DNA of 64,000 nt from Chloroflexota bacterium (GTDB lineage: Bacteria; Chloroflexota; Dormibacteria; Dormibacterales; Dormibacteraceae): NCBI GenBank assembly GCA_005882115.1, contig VBEG01000025.1, forward strand, positions 1-64,000, written 5' to 3'. Positions 20,024 through 32,913 of the stretch are shown one piece after another. The notes under the pieces were generated by a model. The model did no database searches, was not told the origin of the DNA, and was given only the letters and a program-made list of their open reading frames with translations. Within the stretch, counting starts at the first letter, position 1; each line of letters opens with the position of its first letter. Made by a program: the position numbers and the translations under genes.

Positions 20024-20482
20024 TTGCAGCCAGTCGTCGGCGTCATCCTCGGCTCCAAGTCGGATCTTCCGCTCATGGAGTCCTGCGTCAAAGTTCTGGA
20101 CGATCTCGGTTTGACGCACGAGCTGAAGGTGTGCTCGGCCCATCGCAATCCTCGCGGCGTGATGGAGTGGGCCACCACCGCGCGTGCGCGGGGTCTCAAG
20201 GTCGTCATCGCTGCGGCCGGCGGAGCAGCCCACCTTCCGGGCGTGGTCGCGGCGTGGACCGACCTGCCGGTGATCGGCGTCCCGGTGCCGACGCAACACT
20301 TGCAGGGCGTCGACTCGCTCTACTCGATCGTGCAGATGCCGGCCGGTGTGCCGGTCGCCACGGTCGCGATCGGCGAGGCGGGCGCGAAGAACGCCGCCTG
20401 GCTGGCGGCGAGGATCATCGGGCTGCACGACGTTGACGTAGAGCAGCGCCACGGCGAGAAACGCGCCGCGCTAGCGACCTAG
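20024..20482 (+). CDS. purE: N5-carboxyaminoimidazole ribonucleotide mutase
   Basis: [35 protein letters not shown]. Confidence 0.95.
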   Translation: MQPVVGVILGSKSDLPLMESCVKVLDDLGLTHELKVCSAHRNPRGVMEWATTARARGLKVVIAAAGGAAHLPGVVAAWTDLPVIGVPVPTQHLQGVDSLYSIVQMPAGVPVATVAIGEAGAKNAAWLAARIIGLHDVDVEQRHGEKRAALAT

Positions 20483-22280
20483 TGGCGAAAAAGAAAGCCC
20501 GGGTCCGGCTCGTCGACACGACCTTTCGCGACGCGCAGCAGTCGCTGCTAGGCGGCTACCTGAGAACCGAGGAGATCCTTCCGATCGCGGCCAAGATGGA
20601 CTCCATCGGCTTTGCCGCGATGGAGGCGTTCGGGGGCGCCACATTTGAAACCCAGCTGCGCATCCATCAAGACCCGTGGGAGTACCTGCGCAACCTCAAC
20701 AAGGTGACGCCGAACACGCCCATCCAGGCGCTCATCCGCGGCCAGAATCTCGTCTCGAAGCGCAACTTCGCCGACGACGTGGTGGAGCTGTTCATCAAGC
20801 ACGCCGCGAAATGCGGTGTCGATGTCTTCCGCGTTTTCGATCCACTCAACGACCTGCGCAACATGGAGGCGTCGATCGCGGCCGCGCTGAAGGCGAAGAG
20901 GAAGGTGCAGGGCGCGCTCAGCTACGCGATCTCGCCCGCGCACAACCTCGAGCTGTGGGGTTCGCTTGCCAAAGGCCTCGTCAACATGGGCTGCCACGAA
21001 ATCGTCATCAAGGACACCTCAGGGCTGCTCAGCCCCCAGGCGACTTGGGAGCTCGTGACCACGCTCAAGCAGATGGTCAAAGTCCCGATCGACATTCATT
21101 CGCACTGCTCGAGCGGGATGGCGCCGATGGCGTACATGGCGGCGGTCGAAGCAGGAGCGGATGTGCTGGATGTCGCCATGTCGCCGCTGGCGTGGGGCGT
21201 CTCGCAACCCGCGGCGGAAAGCGTGGTCGCGGCTCTCGAAGGCGGCGAGTACGACACCGGGCTCGACCTCGACAAGATGTGGGAAGTTCAACACGAGGTC
21301 GAGGAGCTGAAGCTCCGGCACATCGAGCACCTGAGCCCTCTCGCGGACCGGGTCGACGCCAGCATCCTGCGCTACCACATGCCCGGTTTCATGCTCGAGG
21401 ACATCCACCACCAGCTCAACGGGCACAACGCGATGGGACGCGTGGCCGAGGTCCTCGACGAGGCGAACCGCGTGCGCAAGGACCTCGGCTATCCGCCGCT
21501 GGTCGCGCCGATCCGTCAGATGATCGCCACGCAGGCCGTCTACAACGTCATCGGCGGCGATCGCTACGCGACGGTGACCCAGGAGCTGAAGGACTACCTG
21601 CAGGGTCTTTACGGACGTCCGCCCGTGCCCGCGGACCACGAGCTCCGCCGCCTCGTCCTGGGCCGCGAGGAACCCATCACGATCCGCCCCGCCGACCTGC
21701 TCGAGCCGCAGGTCGAGGCGGCGCGGCAGCTGGTCAAGAAGGCCAACCACGAGCCGACCGACGACGCGGTCCTGATCGAGCTGATGTTCCCCGGCCTCGC
21801 GGCCGACTACATGCGCGGCCCCCAACCGCAAAGCAAGGATGGCGACAGACCCGGTCCGCCAACGGCGCCGGAGCCAGCGGATGCGGCTGCACCCTCGCCG
21901 GCACCCGAGCCCGTGGCGGCGCCCGTGGGCGGTCAGTCGGCGGAGTTCGACGTCGAGGTCGAGGGCGAGGTGTTCAAGGTCAGGGTGAGCGGCGCCGGGC
22001 TGTCCGTCGTCGCCTCCAACGCCACGCCCTCTCCAGCGGGAAACGCGGCCCCCGCGCCGCCGAAGATCACCGAAGGCACCGTCCTCGCCCCCATGCAGGG
22101 ACTCATCGTCAAGATCCCGGTCAAGTCCGGCGACGACGTGAAGCTCGGCGACGTGGTCGCCGTGCTCGAGGCGATGAAGATGCAGAACGACATCGTCACC
22201 ACCGTCGCCGGCAAGGTGAGCGCGGTCTACGTGAAGGAAGGCCAGGTGGTCACTCCGAACCAGCCTCTGCTCGCGATCGG

Positions 22281-22284
<4 letters not shown>
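20482..22284 (+). CDS. Pyruvate carboxylase subunit B / oxaloacetate decarboxylase alpha-type carboxyltransferase with biotinyl domain
   Basis: LVDTTFRDAQQSLLGGYLRTEE, IKDTSGLLSP, C-terminal VLEAMKMQND. Confidence 0.92.
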
Positions 22285-23735
<1,451 letters not shown>

Positions 23736-23812
23736 CCAGGCTCGGACATCCGAAGAGCGGCCGGCCATTTGCGGTCACCGGCACGACGACGCGAGGCACG
23801 TCAGGAAGCTTC

Positions 23813-24295
23813 GTGTTGCGGGACGACGTGATCTCATTCCCCGACGGCGCGGGGGCGACGTACACGGTCGTCGAGAATCCGGATTCGGCGTTCGTCGTTC
23901 CATATTTCGACAACGGCGATACCGTGCTCGTCCGCCAGTGGCGTCATGCGTGGGACATCTCGTCATGGGAGGTGCCCGCCGGGACGTTCGATGAGGGCGA
24001 GGACCCGGCGGAATGCGCGCGCCGGGAGCTCGCCGAGGAGACCGGTCTGGTCGCCACTCGCTACAGCTCGCTAGGTGTCGTACGCGGCGCGGCGTTTCTT
24101 ACCGGTCGGGCGCATCTTTTCCTGGCGGAGGGACTCACCGAATCGGCTCGTAATCCGGAGACCTACGAGCAGGACATGGAGGTGTTGCGGCTTCCCTTCA
24201 CCCACGCGCTGCAAGCCGCGCTCGAAGGACAGATCGTCCACTCGGGATCGGTGACCGCGCTATGCCGCGCGGCCCACGCACTGGAGCTCCCCTAA
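23813..24295 (+). CDS. NUDIX hydrolase
   Basis: Nudix box GTFDEGEDPAECARRELAEETGL. Confidence 0.92.
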   Translation: MLRDDVISFPDGAGATYTVVENPDSAFVVPYFDNGDTVLVRQWRHAWDISSWEVPAGTFDEGEDPAECARRELAEETGLVATRYSSLGVVRGAAFLTGRAHLFLAEGLTESARNPETYEQDMEVLRLPFTHALQAALEGQIVHSGSVTALCRAAHALELP

Positions 24296-26454
24296 GCCGC
24301 CGGGACAGCGCTCGGCGACGGCGAAGGCGTCGTGGTGTTCCTGTTGTTGCCGTGCTTCTTGGTCGACGGGCCCAACACGTCAAGGCCGTACTGCGCCGCG
24401 ATGTTCTGGCCGAGGACGTCGCGCACCGTCGTCAACACGACGATCCGGTACTGCGACCCTTCCTTGAGGTTCAGGCCGCTCAGAGTCACGGTTCGGTTGG
24501 CGTAGGAGACCGTCGCGTCAAGCTGCTTGCCCTTCGAATCGACAATCATCACACCGCCGTTGACCGTTCCGGGGTCGAGGTCGCTGTCGAACGTGACCTC
24601 AACCGTGTCCGGCTGGATGTTGACGCTGACGACTTCGGCACCCTTGCCGAGCTCGTGGTGCGCGCCGGCGGTCGCCTGGTCGATGACGAACTGCCTCGTC
24701 GTCGCCTCACGAACCAATGTCAGGTTTTCTTCCTGGTCGCTCACGTCGATCCTGCCGCGCGTGAGAACGAGGCGGACCACGAAACGGACCGTGTCCGGGT
24801 CGGTGCCCACGACCTCTTGGGTGAGGACGTAGGAGCGCGAAAGCTTGGGGTCGCCGTTGACGATGAGCGTCAGCGCGCCGCCTGCGTACGCCTTCTTGCC
24901 GTTGTCGTCGAGGAACGTGTTCGCCAGGTCCGATGCCCCGCTCACGCGCGCATCCATGAAGGACTTGACCACGGTGGCCGCCTCGTCGAGCGCGGTCGGC
25001 TGGGGAGGCAGCGCGGGCGCGGTGCCCAACCAGAGGCCGCCCCCGCGCAGGAAGCCAAACGAGGTGCCGTTCGGCGCCCAAAGCGGCGTGTGGTACGTGC
25101 CGCTCGCCAGCTTGGTGAGGTTCGTCGCGTCCGGGCGCACCTGGTAGAGGTTGGTATTGCCGCCGAGGAGGATCGCGTCCTGCGACGACCAGCTTGCGTC
25201 CCCAGGCGGCAGGGTCGCCTGCGTCGTGCCCCGCGTGTCCGCCACGATCAGATCGTCCGCGTTCGAATACATCAGCAGATGGCCGCTCGGCGCCCACCCG
25301 GCGAACGATGCGTTGGCCTGACCAAGCTGCGCGCTCTTGCCGCTGCCCAGGTCGAGCACGAAGAGCTTGCCGTCCTGGGTGTAGATGGCGTGCGAGCCGT
25401 CGGGCGCGATCGAGACCCACGCCGCTGCACCGACCGTTGGCAGCTGACCGAGCTGCTGAGTGGACTCGTCGGCGGCGTGCGTGTCGATTCCGTCCGCGGC
25501 GGCCCACAGCAGCTTGTCCTTGGCCCATCCGACGAGGCTTGGCGCCGGGTTGGGAGCGAGCTCCTGCGTCTGTCCTGAGGCAAAGGTCAGCACCTCGATC
25601 TTGTCGCTGCGGATGTAGGCGAGGCGGTCACCTGCCGGCGAGATCGCCAGCGAGGTCACGCCGTCGGCGGCGATCATCGTGACGCCGGCGCCGTTCGCCG
25701 GCACGACCTTGAGCGCGCCGGTTCCGTCGATGACATATAGAGTCGAAGAGTCGGCTGACCACTGGCCCTTCAGCGCGGTCGCTCCGGCCAGGACAGCGAG
25801 CTGCTTCTCGCCGAGCGCGTTCGAAGGCGTCGCGCGCGGAGTCGGCGCTGGCGCGGCCGGCGCGGGTGGCTGCGTGACGAACGTGATGGTCTGCGGTGCG
25901 GCCACCTTCTTGCCGCTGGCGGTCCTCGCCTCTGGCCCAATCGTCACCTGATACTGCGTGTTGGGTGCGAGGTTGCCGCTTGCGGGCTGCACCGCGAGCG
26001 TATTCGATGCCCATGAGAAGGTCACCGTCGTAGCGGGCGTGATCTGCACCGCGTGCTCGGTCGACGCGTGGTCCATCGGCTGGTTGAACGAGACCAGGAT
26101 GGGCTGCTGAAGAGCGACGCTGCGGTTGCCGTCCACGTTGCCGTGGATGACGACCGTATCGAGGCCGCCCGACGGCTGCAAGCCCTGCCAGACGACCAGT
26201 GACGCGATGAGCAGCACGCCGGCCGCGGCACCAGCCCACGCCAGGCCCGGAGGCGCGAACGCGCGGCGCCACCATGCACCGCGGCCTTCGGTCATCGACC
26301 ACGCCTCGTTCATCAGCTGCCGGCGCAGCCCCGTTCGGAAGGCCTCGTCGAGCGGCGGCTCGGGTGTCGAGGCCGACTTCAAAAGGGCGGCGACGTGCCG
26401 CAGCTCGTCGTCCTGCAGGACGTCGTCCAGCTCGGGGTCGTGGAACGCGTTCAT
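24292..26454 (-). CDS. Anti-sigma-like membrane protein with Ig-like and beta-propeller-like regions
   Basis: Cytoplasmic N-term, TM GLAWAGAAAGVLLIASLVVW, Ig-like FNQPMDHASTEHAVQITP, TolB/WD40-like repeats, C-terminal Ig-like; overlaps ECF sigma gene. Confidence 0.7.
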   Translation of the reverse strand: MNAFHDPELDDVLQDDELRHVAALLKSASTPEPPLDEAFRTGLRRQLMNEAWSMTEGRGAWWRRAFAPPGLAWAGAAAGVLLIASLVVWQGLQPSGGLDTVVIHGNVDGNRSVALQQPILVSFNQPMDHASTEHAVQITPATTVTFSWASNTLAVQPASGNLAPNTQYQVTIGPEARTASGKKVAAPQTITFVTQPPAPAAPAPTPRATPSNALGEKQLAVLAGATALKGQWSADSSTLYVIDGTGALKVVPANGAGVTMIAADGVTSLAISPAGDRLAYIRSDKIEVLTFASGQTQELAPNPAPSLVGWAKDKLLWAAADGIDTHAADESTQQLGQLPTVGAAAWVSIAPDGSHAIYTQDGKLFVLDLGSGKSAQLGQANASFAGWAPSGHLLMYSNADDLIVADTRGTTQATLPPGDASWSSQDAILLGGNTNLYQVRPDATNLTKLASGTYHTPLWAPNGTSFGFLRGGGLWLGTAPALPPQPTALDEAATVVKSFMDARVSGASDLANTFLDDNGKKAYAGGALTLIVNGDPKLSRSYVLTQEVVGTDPDTVRFVVRLVLTRGRIDVSDQEENLTLVREATTRQFVIDQATAGAHHELGKGAEVVSVNIQPDTVEVTFDSDLDPGTVNGGVMIVDSKGKQLDATVSYANRTVTLSGLNLKEGSQYRIVVLTTVRDVLGQNIAAQYGLDVLGPSTKKHGNNRNTTTPSPSPSAVPAA

Positions 26455-27008
26455 TCGACCGGCCTCAAGCTGGACGCCTCATCTCGCAGGCGAGTCACGC
26501 CACGGTGGATCAGGAGCTTGACGGCGCCCGCCGACTTGCCCATCGTCACCGCGATGTCCTCGATCTTCATGTCCTCCTGGAACTTGAGCACCAGCGCGGT
26601 TCGCTGCTGGTGGGGCAGCGACTCGACCAGCGCCCAGATCCGGCGCAGCTCGTCACGGTGCGCTGCCAGGTCGTCGAGCGCCGGCCCAGCGACCGACAGG
26701 TCGTGAAAGTCGTCCAGCGTCTGGGCCGGGCGCAAGGTCCGGTAGCGGTCGGCGATCGCGTTGACCGCGATCTGGTAAAGCCAGGCAGCAAACGGCCGCC
26801 CCGTGTCTTGATAACGGGGCATGGCCTTCAGAGCCTTCATGAAGACTTCCGAAGTGACGTCCTCGGCCGCGGTTTGTTCCCTCACTCTTGAATACACGAA
26901 CCTGTAAATCTGCTGAAAGTGCCGGTCGTAGAGCGCCCCAAACTGGCGTGGATCCCGTTTGGCACGCTCGACGAGGTCGCGCTCCTCGTCGCGGGACGGG
27001 TCGCTCAC
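26451..27008 (-). CDS. ECF-family RNA polymerase sigma factor
   Basis: ALYDRHFQQIYRFVYSRV...AAEDVTSEVFMKAL; region 4 LPHQQRTALVLKFQEDMKIEDIAVTMGKSAGAVKLLIHRG; GTG 27008 preferred. Confidence 0.92.
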   Translation of the reverse strand: MSDPSRDEERDLVERAKRDPRQFGALYDRHFQQIYRFVYSRVREQTAAEDVTSEVFMKALKAMPRYQDTGRPFAAWLYQIAVNAIADRYRTLRPAQTLDDFHDLSVAGPALDDLAAHRDELRRIWALVESLPHQQRTALVLKFQEDMKIEDIAVTMGKSAGAVKLLIHRGVTRLRDEASSLRPVE

Positions 27009-27232
27009 CGGCCGTTCCGCCTTTGTCGCTTCAAACGGGCAGCCATCGAACGAAGTTACGTAGGGAGGGCATGAGCCGCCCTCGATTATCAAGCCAGCCG
27101 CTTAAAGGCACCCGTCGGGACCCGATGGCCACCAAATCTTGGGCCTGAGGAAAGGCGGATAACAAGATCTTGACTAGCCGGTGGCCGATATAATTCCAGC
27201 GGACCCCAACCATTGACTGGGAATCGCCCTTC

Positions 27233-28540
27233 TTGATCGAGCGATACTCGCCGCCCGCCATGCGAGCGGTCTGGTCTGACCAGCACAAGTTCGAGCTCTG
27301 GTTGCGGATCGAGATCCTGGCGTGCGAGGGGTGGGCTTCGCTCGGCCGTATCCCGGAAACCGCCTTGCCGAAGATTCGCAAGGGCACTTTCGACGCGACG
27401 AAGATCGCGGAGGTCGAGTCACGCGTCGGCCACGACGTGATCGCGTTCCTCACCGTCCTCAACGAGTCGATCGGCCAGCCCGAGGCGCGTTACGTCCACC
27501 TCGGCATGACGAGCCAGGACCTGAACGACACCGCGATGGCCGTCCAGATGGTCGAGTCGGCTCAGCTCATCGACCACGAGCTCGCGAAGCTGCGCGAGGC
27601 CGCGGCCGACCTGGCGATCCGCCACCGCCGGACGTTGATGGCCGGCCGGACACACGGCATCGTCGCCGAGCCGATCACTTTTGGGTTCAAGGTCGCGGGT
27701 TGGGTGGCGGAGCTCGACCGGTCGATCGAGCGGCTCAAGAACGCGGCAGACGAGGCAGCGGTCGGGCGCGTCAGCGGCGCGGTAGGAACGCACGCAACCA
27801 TCGATCCGAAAGTCGAGGAGCATGTCTGCGGGCAGCTTGGGCTGAAGGTGGACGTCGTGTCGACGCAGGTCGTCGCGCGCGACCGTCATTCGGGCTTCAT
27901 GTCCGCACTCGCCATCACCGCCGGGACGCTGGAGCGCATCGCGACCGAGATCAGACACCTGCAGCGCAGCGAGATCAGCGAGGCCTTCGAGCCTTTTGGC
28001 AAAGAGCAGAAGGGAAGCTCCGCCATGCCGCACAAGCGAAACCCCGTGTTGACTGAGCGCGTGTGCGGCCTGGCGCGAGTCGTCCGTGGCAACCTGGTGA
28101 CGGCGCTCGAGAACACGGCGTTGTGGCACGAGCGCGACATCAGCCACTCGTCGGCGGAGCGGATCATCTTTCCCGACGCGTGCGCGACGGTTGACTACAT
28201 GACCATCGAGATGAACAAGGTCCTGCGCGGGCTCGAGGTGCGGCCCGAGCGCATGCTCGCGAACCTGCAGTTCGCCGGCGGGGTCGTCTTTTCGCAAAGG
28301 GTCCTGCTGGCCCTCGTCGAGAGCGGAATGTCGCGCGAGGACGCATACCTCGTCGTGCAGAAAGCTGCGATGGAAGCCATGGACGGCACCGGTCCTGGTT
28401 TCCGTGCCTTGCTGGAGAAGAATGACGAGGTCATGAAGCGCATTGGCTCGCGGATGGCTAAGGTCTTCGACGCCTGGTCGGGCCTCGAGCACACCGACCT
28501 CGCGTTCGAGCGCCTGGGTCTGGGAGTATCCGCCACATGA
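27233..28540 (+). CDS. purB: Adenylosuccinate lyase
   Basis: MTSQDLNDTAMA, GRTHGIVAEPITFGFK, GSSAMPHKRNPV. Confidence 0.96.
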   Translation: MIERYSPPAMRAVWSDQHKFELWLRIEILACEGWASLGRIPETALPKIRKGTFDATKIAEVESRVGHDVIAFLTVLNESIGQPEARYVHLGMTSQDLNDTAMAVQMVESAQLIDHELAKLREAAADLAIRHRRTLMAGRTHGIVAEPITFGFKVAGWVAELDRSIERLKNAADEAAVGRVSGAVGTHATIDPKVEEHVCGQLGLKVDVVSTQVVARDRHSGFMSALAITAGTLERIATEIRHLQRSEISEAFEPFGKEQKGSSAMPHKRNPVLTERVCGLARVVRGNLVTALENTALWHERDISHSSAERIIFPDACATVDYMTIEMNKVLRGLEVRPERMLANLQFAGGVVFSQRVLLALVESGMSREDAYLVVQKAAMEAMDGTGPGFRALLEKNDEVMKRIGSRMAKVFDAWSGLEHTDLAFERLGLGVSAT

Positions 28541-29457
28541 TCGCCGGACCCCCGTTGACGGACACCGAGCTGCCTCTCAAGCTCTTCGCCCGTGGCAAGG
28601 TTCGCGACACTTACGAGCTCAGCAAGGACGAGCTGTTGATGGTCGCCACCGACCGAATCTCGGCGTTTGACCATGTGCTGCCGAACGGCATTCCCGACCG
28701 CGGCAAGGTCCTTACCCAGCTGTCCATATTCTGGTTCTCGCAGACCGACACCTTCCAGCCCAACCACCTGATCTCGGGGATGGTCCCCGACCTGCCCGCC
28801 GTGCTGAAGAACTTTCGAGAGGAGCTCGCGGGCCGGTTCATGGTCGTGCGCAAGGCCAAGCGCATCGATTTCGAGTGCGTGGTCCGCGGCTACCTCGCCG
28901 GCAGTGCGTGGAAGGAGTACGAAGAATCGCAAACCCTGGCCGGCGAGAAGATGCCGCCGGGTTTGCGACAGAGCGAAAAGCTCGCCTATCCCATCTTTTC
29001 GCCCGCGACCAAGGCCGAGACGGGCCATGACGAGAACGTCACGCTCGAGCACATGCAGAAGGAGCTCGGCGAGGAGCTCGCCAATAAGCTTCGCGACGCC
29101 AGCCTCGAGCTCTATAAGTACGCGTCCGAGTTTTCCGCGCGTCGCGGTCTGATCCTGGCCGATACGAAATTCGAGTTCGGCCAGATCGGAGACCAGGTCA
29201 TCCTCATCGACGAGGTACTCACCCCTGACAGCTCCCGCTACTGGGATACGGCGACATACCAGGTCGGCACCTCGCCCGATTCCTATGACAAGCAGTTCGT
29301 GCGCGACTGGCTGAGCCGTTCGGGCTGGGATAAGGAGTCCGACCCGCCAAAGCTTCCAGAGGACGTCGTCGCGCAGACCCGCCTGCGCTACCTCACCGCC
29401 TACCAGCGCCTCGTGGGCAAGCCCCTCTTCCCGCGCAAGCCGAGGAACGAAACCTGA
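28537..29457 (+). CDS. purC: SAICAR synthetase
   Basis: FARGKVRDTYEL, ATDRISAFDHVLPNGIPDRGKVL, LADTKFEFG. Confidence 0.96.
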   Translation: MIAGPPLTDTELPLKLFARGKVRDTYELSKDELLMVATDRISAFDHVLPNGIPDRGKVLTQLSIFWFSQTDTFQPNHLISGMVPDLPAVLKNFREELAGRFMVVRKAKRIDFECVVRGYLAGSAWKEYEESQTLAGEKMPPGLRQSEKLAYPIFSPATKAETGHDENVTLEHMQKELGEELANKLRDASLELYKYASEFSARRGLILADTKFEFGQIGDQVILIDEVLTPDSSRYWDTATYQVGTSPDSYDKQFVRDWLSRSGWDKESDPPKLPEDVVAQTRLRYLTAYQRLVGKPLFPRKPRNET

Positions 29458-29515
29458 TCTCGCGATCCCGGCCGGAGGCCCTCGACGGATCTTCGGCGCC
29501 CATGCGGCCCACTGC

Positions 29516-29536
29516 CCCCATGCCTTTGGCATGGGG
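29516..29536. repeat. Hairpin CCCCATGCC-TTT-GGCATGGGG
   Basis: Perfect 9-bp stem between purC and purS. Confidence 0.65.
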
Positions 29537-29564
29537 ACGCCAGCAGGTTTCCGCTCCTCATCAC

Positions 29565-29587
29565 CCCCGCGCAACCACGGCGCGGGG
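29565..29587. repeat. Hairpin CCCCGCGC-AACCACG-GCGCGGGG
   Basis: Perfect 8-bp stem between purC and purS. Confidence 0.6.
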
Positions 29588-29677
29588 ACCCCGGAAGGTG
29601 TGCGCTCGCTCCGGTGCTCGGCCGCGCCTAGCATCTGGACCACCTGTGCACCGAATCTCTCGCCGAGGTCTCCTGCC

Positions 29678-29935
29678 ATGATCGCGCGCGTGATCGTTAC
29701 CCCCAAGCCTGTGGTCAACGACCCCCAGGGACTGACGGTCAAGCAAGGCCTCACGTCGCTTGGCTTTCGCGAGGTTTCCGACGTGAGGATCGGCAAGTAC
29801 ATCGAGGTCAACCTGGACACTTCAAGCGAGCACGAGGCGCGAGAGCGCGTCGAGGCGATGTGCCGGCAGCTGCTCGCGAACCACGTGATCGAAGACTTTC
29901 GCTTCGACATCGAGCCGGAGCACAAGCGCCGTTGA
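29678..29935 (+). CDS. purS: Phosphoribosylformylglycinamidine synthase, PurS subunit
   Basis: [28 protein letters not shown]; between purC and purQ. Confidence 0.93.
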   Translation: MIARVIVTPKPVVNDPQGLTVKQGLTSLGFREVSDVRIGKYIEVNLDTSSEHEARERVEAMCRQLLANHVIEDFRFDIEPEHKRR

Positions 29936-29958
29936 AGTTCGTAGTCGTCGCCTTCGCA

Positions 29959-29985
29959 CCCCACGAAATCTGCGATTTCGTGGGG
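29959..29985. repeat. Hairpin CCCCACGAAATC-TGC-GATTTCGTGGGG
   Basis: Perfect 12-bp stem, 3-nt loop, purS-purQ spacer. Confidence 0.75.
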
Positions 29986-30017
29986 ACCCCGCGACGACGC
30001 TCTGGGTGGAGAGCGCT

Positions 30018-30722
30018 GTGAAATTTGGAGTCGTCGTCTTCCCCGGCACGTGGTCGGACCGCGATTGCGGATGGGTGATCGACCAGGTACTGGGTCAGGA
30101 GCTGACCTATCTGTGGCACAAGGATGCCGACCTCAAGGGCTGCGACTGCATCATCCTGCCCGGCGGCTTTGCGTATGGCGACTACCTGCGCACCGGCGCG
30201 ATCGCGAGATTTGCGCCTGTGATGGAGAAGGTCGGCGAGTTCGCCGACAGGGGTGGCCTGGTCTGGGGAATCTGCAACGGCTTCCAGGTCCTGTGTGAAG
30301 CCGGCCTGCTGCCCGGGGCTTTGATCCGCAACGCGTCGCTCGAGTTTCGTTGCGAGTGGACCAACCTCGCCGTCGAACGCACAGACCTCGCCTTCACATC
30401 GCAATGCGAGGAGCGCGAGGTGTTGCGCGTCCCCATCGCTCACGGTGAGGGCAGCTACTTCGCGGATCCTGCGACACTTTCGCACCTGGAGCAGCGGGGT
30501 CAGGTGGTTTTCCGATACTGCGACGCCAACGGTCGAGTCGTCCCGAATGCAAACCCAAACGGGTCTCTGCACAACATCGCCGGCATCGTCAATGCGCGCG
30601 GCAACGTGCTCGGCATGATGCCGCACCCTGAGCGCTGCTCCGAAGCCGAGCTCGGGGGCACCGATGGGCTCAAGCTGTTTCGTTCGGTCGCGGAAAGCGC
30701 GATGAAGGTGCTGGTGTCTTGA
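30018..30722 (+). CDS. purQ: Phosphoribosylformylglycinamidine synthase, PurQ subunit
   Basis: [49 protein letters not shown] 30018. Confidence 0.95.
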   Translation: MKFGVVVFPGTWSDRDCGWVIDQVLGQELTYLWHKDADLKGCDCIILPGGFAYGDYLRTGAIARFAPVMEKVGEFADRGGLVWGICNGFQVLCEAGLLPGALIRNASLEFRCEWTNLAVERTDLAFTSQCEEREVLRVPIAHGEGSYFADPATLSHLEQRGQVVFRYCDANGRVVPNANPNGSLHNIAGIVNARGNVLGMMPHPERCSEAELGGTDGLKLFRSVAESAMKVLVS

Positions 30723-32911
30723 GTATCAAGTCCGTGGACGAGCGCAGGCTCAGGGAGGTTGCGCTCACCCCGGATGAGTACCGGGCGATCCTCGAGCAGC
30801 TGAAGCGAGCCCCCAACGAGGTGGAGCTGGGCATGCTCGGCGTCCTCTGGTCAGAGCATTGCTCGTACAAGAGCTCCAAGGCGCTGCTGCGCCGTCTGCC
30901 GTCGTCCGGACCGGGTGTGGTCCAGGGCCCCGGCGAGAACGCCGGAGCGGTCGAGATCGGCGACGGCTGGGCCGCGGTCTTCAAGGTCGAGTCGCACAAC
31001 CACCCCTCCGCGATAGAGCCCTACCAGGGGGCGGCCACCGGCGTCGGCGGCATCATCCGCGACGTGATCGCGATGGGCGCGCGCCCGATCGCGCTCCTGA
31101 ACTCGCTGCGTTTCGGCCCGATGCCCGCCTCCAGCCGCCACTTCGAAGGAGTGGTCGCCGGTATCGGCGGTTACGGCAACTGCATTGGAATTCCAACTGT
31201 CGGCGGCGAGGTCTACTTCGAGGAGTGCTACGCGAACAACCCGTTGGTGAACGCGATGTGCGTCGGCCTGGTGCGCACGGACCAGCTCATGCGCGCTCGC
31301 GCCGAGGGTACGGGCAACAGCCTTGTTCTGGTCGGTGCCGACACTGGTCGCGACGGCATCCACGGCGCGTCGTTCGCCTCGCTCGAGCTCGACGAGCGCA
31401 GCTCTGAACGCAGGCCGGCGGTGCAGGTGGGCAATCCGTTTCTCGAGAAATGCCTCCTCGAGGCGTGCATGGATCTGTCGCACACCGACGCCGTGATCGC
31501 GATCCAGGACCTGGGCGCGGCCGGGCTGACATCCGCCGTGGCGGAATGCGCGGGCCGCGTCGACGGGGCCGGCGCCCGTATCGACGTCGCGCGAGTGCCG
31601 CGGCGTGAACGAGGCATGACGCCCTATGACGTGATGCTGTCGGAATCGCAGGAACGGATGCTCGTGGTCGTGCAACGCGGCCGCGAGCGTGAGGTCGAGA
31701 GCATCTTCGAAGCGTGGGACCTTACCTCCGCCGCGATCGGCGAGGTCACGGGTGACGGGCTGCTCACAGTGTTCGACGGTCGCGACGAGGTTGCGCGTCT
31801 GCCGGTCAAGCTCCTGACCGACGGCGCGCCGATGCGGCGCCTCGTCGGCTTCGCGCCCGAGCCGCCGTACGGGCTCGACGTCGACGCCCTGCCCCCGCCG
31901 GCCGATCCAGGCGCTTCGCTGCTGCGCCTGCTGGCCAGCCCCAACCTGACCAGCCGCCGCGGCTTGTTTCGGCGCTACGACCACATGGTCGGTGACTCGA
32001 CCGTGATCGCACCCGGCGGCGACGCCGCGATGCTGCGCGTCAAGGGGACTCGTCTGGGACTTGCGATGACCACCGACTGCAACGCGCGCTATTGCCACCT
32101 CGACCCTCACCTCGGCGCTCAGCTGGCCGTCGCGGAGGCGGCGCGCAACATCGTGGCCACGGGCGCGCGCCCTCTTGCGGTGACCGACTGTCTGAACTTC
32201 GCCAATCCCGACCGGCCCGAGGTGTATTGGGAGCTCGAGGAGGCGGTCGCGGGCCTCGCGCATGCGTGCCGGTTGCTGGATCTGCCTGTCGTCAGCGGCA
32301 ACGTCAGCCTCTACAACGACAGCAACGGCGAGTCCGCGATCTACCCCACGCCTGTGATCGGGATGGTCGGCGTGATCGACGACTACGAGAAACGCCTGGG
32401 GGCGGGGCTTCGCGTGGAGGGCGACTTCGTGCTCATGATCGGCTCGACCCACAACGACCTCGGCGGGAGCGAATACCTGAAGGTCGAGCACGGGCACGTC
32501 GCCGGCCGGCCTCCCGCCCTCGACCTGACGCGAGAGAAGGCTGTGCACAGGTTGATCCTCGCTGCCGCGCAGAGCGGCTACCTGCACTCGGCGCATGACT
32601 GCGCCGAGGGCGGCATGCTCGTCGGCCTGGCGGAGTGCTGCTTGCTGGGCGGCATCGGCGTCCGTTGCCCGGCGGTGAGACCCGAGCCGCCGCTGCGCCT
32701 GGACGCCGCGTTCTTTGCGGAATCGCCGAGCCGCTTCATCGTCAGCGCCGCGTCCCGCGCGATGCCGGAGATGCAATCCCTCGCGCGACGCCACAATGTC
32801 GAGCTGTCGCTGCTAGGCCTGGCCGGCGGAGACTCGATCGAATTCGAAGGCCAGCTCAAGGTTTCGCTCGCCGAGCTGCGCGCTGCCTGGGAATCGATGG
32901 TGGCCGTCTAG
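30719..32911 (+). CDS. purL: Phosphoribosylformylglycinamidine synthase, PurL subunit
   Basis: [53 protein letters not shown] start. Confidence 0.96.
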   Translation: MSIKSVDERRLREVALTPDEYRAILEQLKRAPNEVELGMLGVLWSEHCSYKSSKALLRRLPSSGPGVVQGPGENAGAVEIGDGWAAVFKVESHNHPSAIEPYQGAATGVGGIIRDVIAMGARPIALLNSLRFGPMPASSRHFEGVVAGIGGYGNCIGIPTVGGEVYFEECYANNPLVNAMCVGLVRTDQLMRARAEGTGNSLVLVGADTGRDGIHGASFASLELDERSSERRPAVQVGNPFLEKCLLEACMDLSHTDAVIAIQDLGAAGLTSAVAECAGRVDGAGARIDVARVPRRERGMTPYDVMLSESQERMLVVVQRGREREVESIFEAWDLTSAAIGEVTGDGLLTVFDGRDEVARLPVKLLTDGAPMRRLVGFAPEPPYGLDVDALPPPADPGASLLRLLASPNLTSRRGLFRRYDHMVGDSTVIAPGGDAAMLRVKGTRLGLAMTTDCNARYCHLDPHLGAQLAVAEAARNIVATGARPLAVTDCLNFANPDRPEVYWELEEAVAGLAHACRLLDLPVVSGNVSLYNDSNGESAIYPTPVIGMVGVIDDYEKRLGAGLRVEGDFVLMIGSTHNDLGGSEYLKVEHGHVAGRPPALDLTREKAVHRLILAAAQSGYLHSAHDCAEGGMLVGLAECCLLGGIGVRCPAVRPEPPLRLDAAFFAESPSRFIVSAASRAMPEMQSLARRHNVELSLLGLAGGDSIEFEGQLKVSLAELRAAWESMVAV

Positions 32912-32913
32912 CG

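Noticed and set aside
18542-20452. 636-aa minus-strand ORF
   Set aside because: Antisense to guaA/purD/purE; shadow ORF.
20676-22280. 5' half of the 1019-aa plus-strand ORF
   Set aside because: Alternate-frame reading of the carboxyltransferase gene; the real biotin carboxylase starts near TTG 22281.
27170-27194. TTGACT ... TATAAT promoter upstream of purB
   Set aside because: Hexamers look good but the spacer is only 13 bp, too short for a standard sigma-70 promoter.
30851-32794. 647-aa minus-strand ORF
   Set aside because: Antisense to purL; shadow ORF composition.
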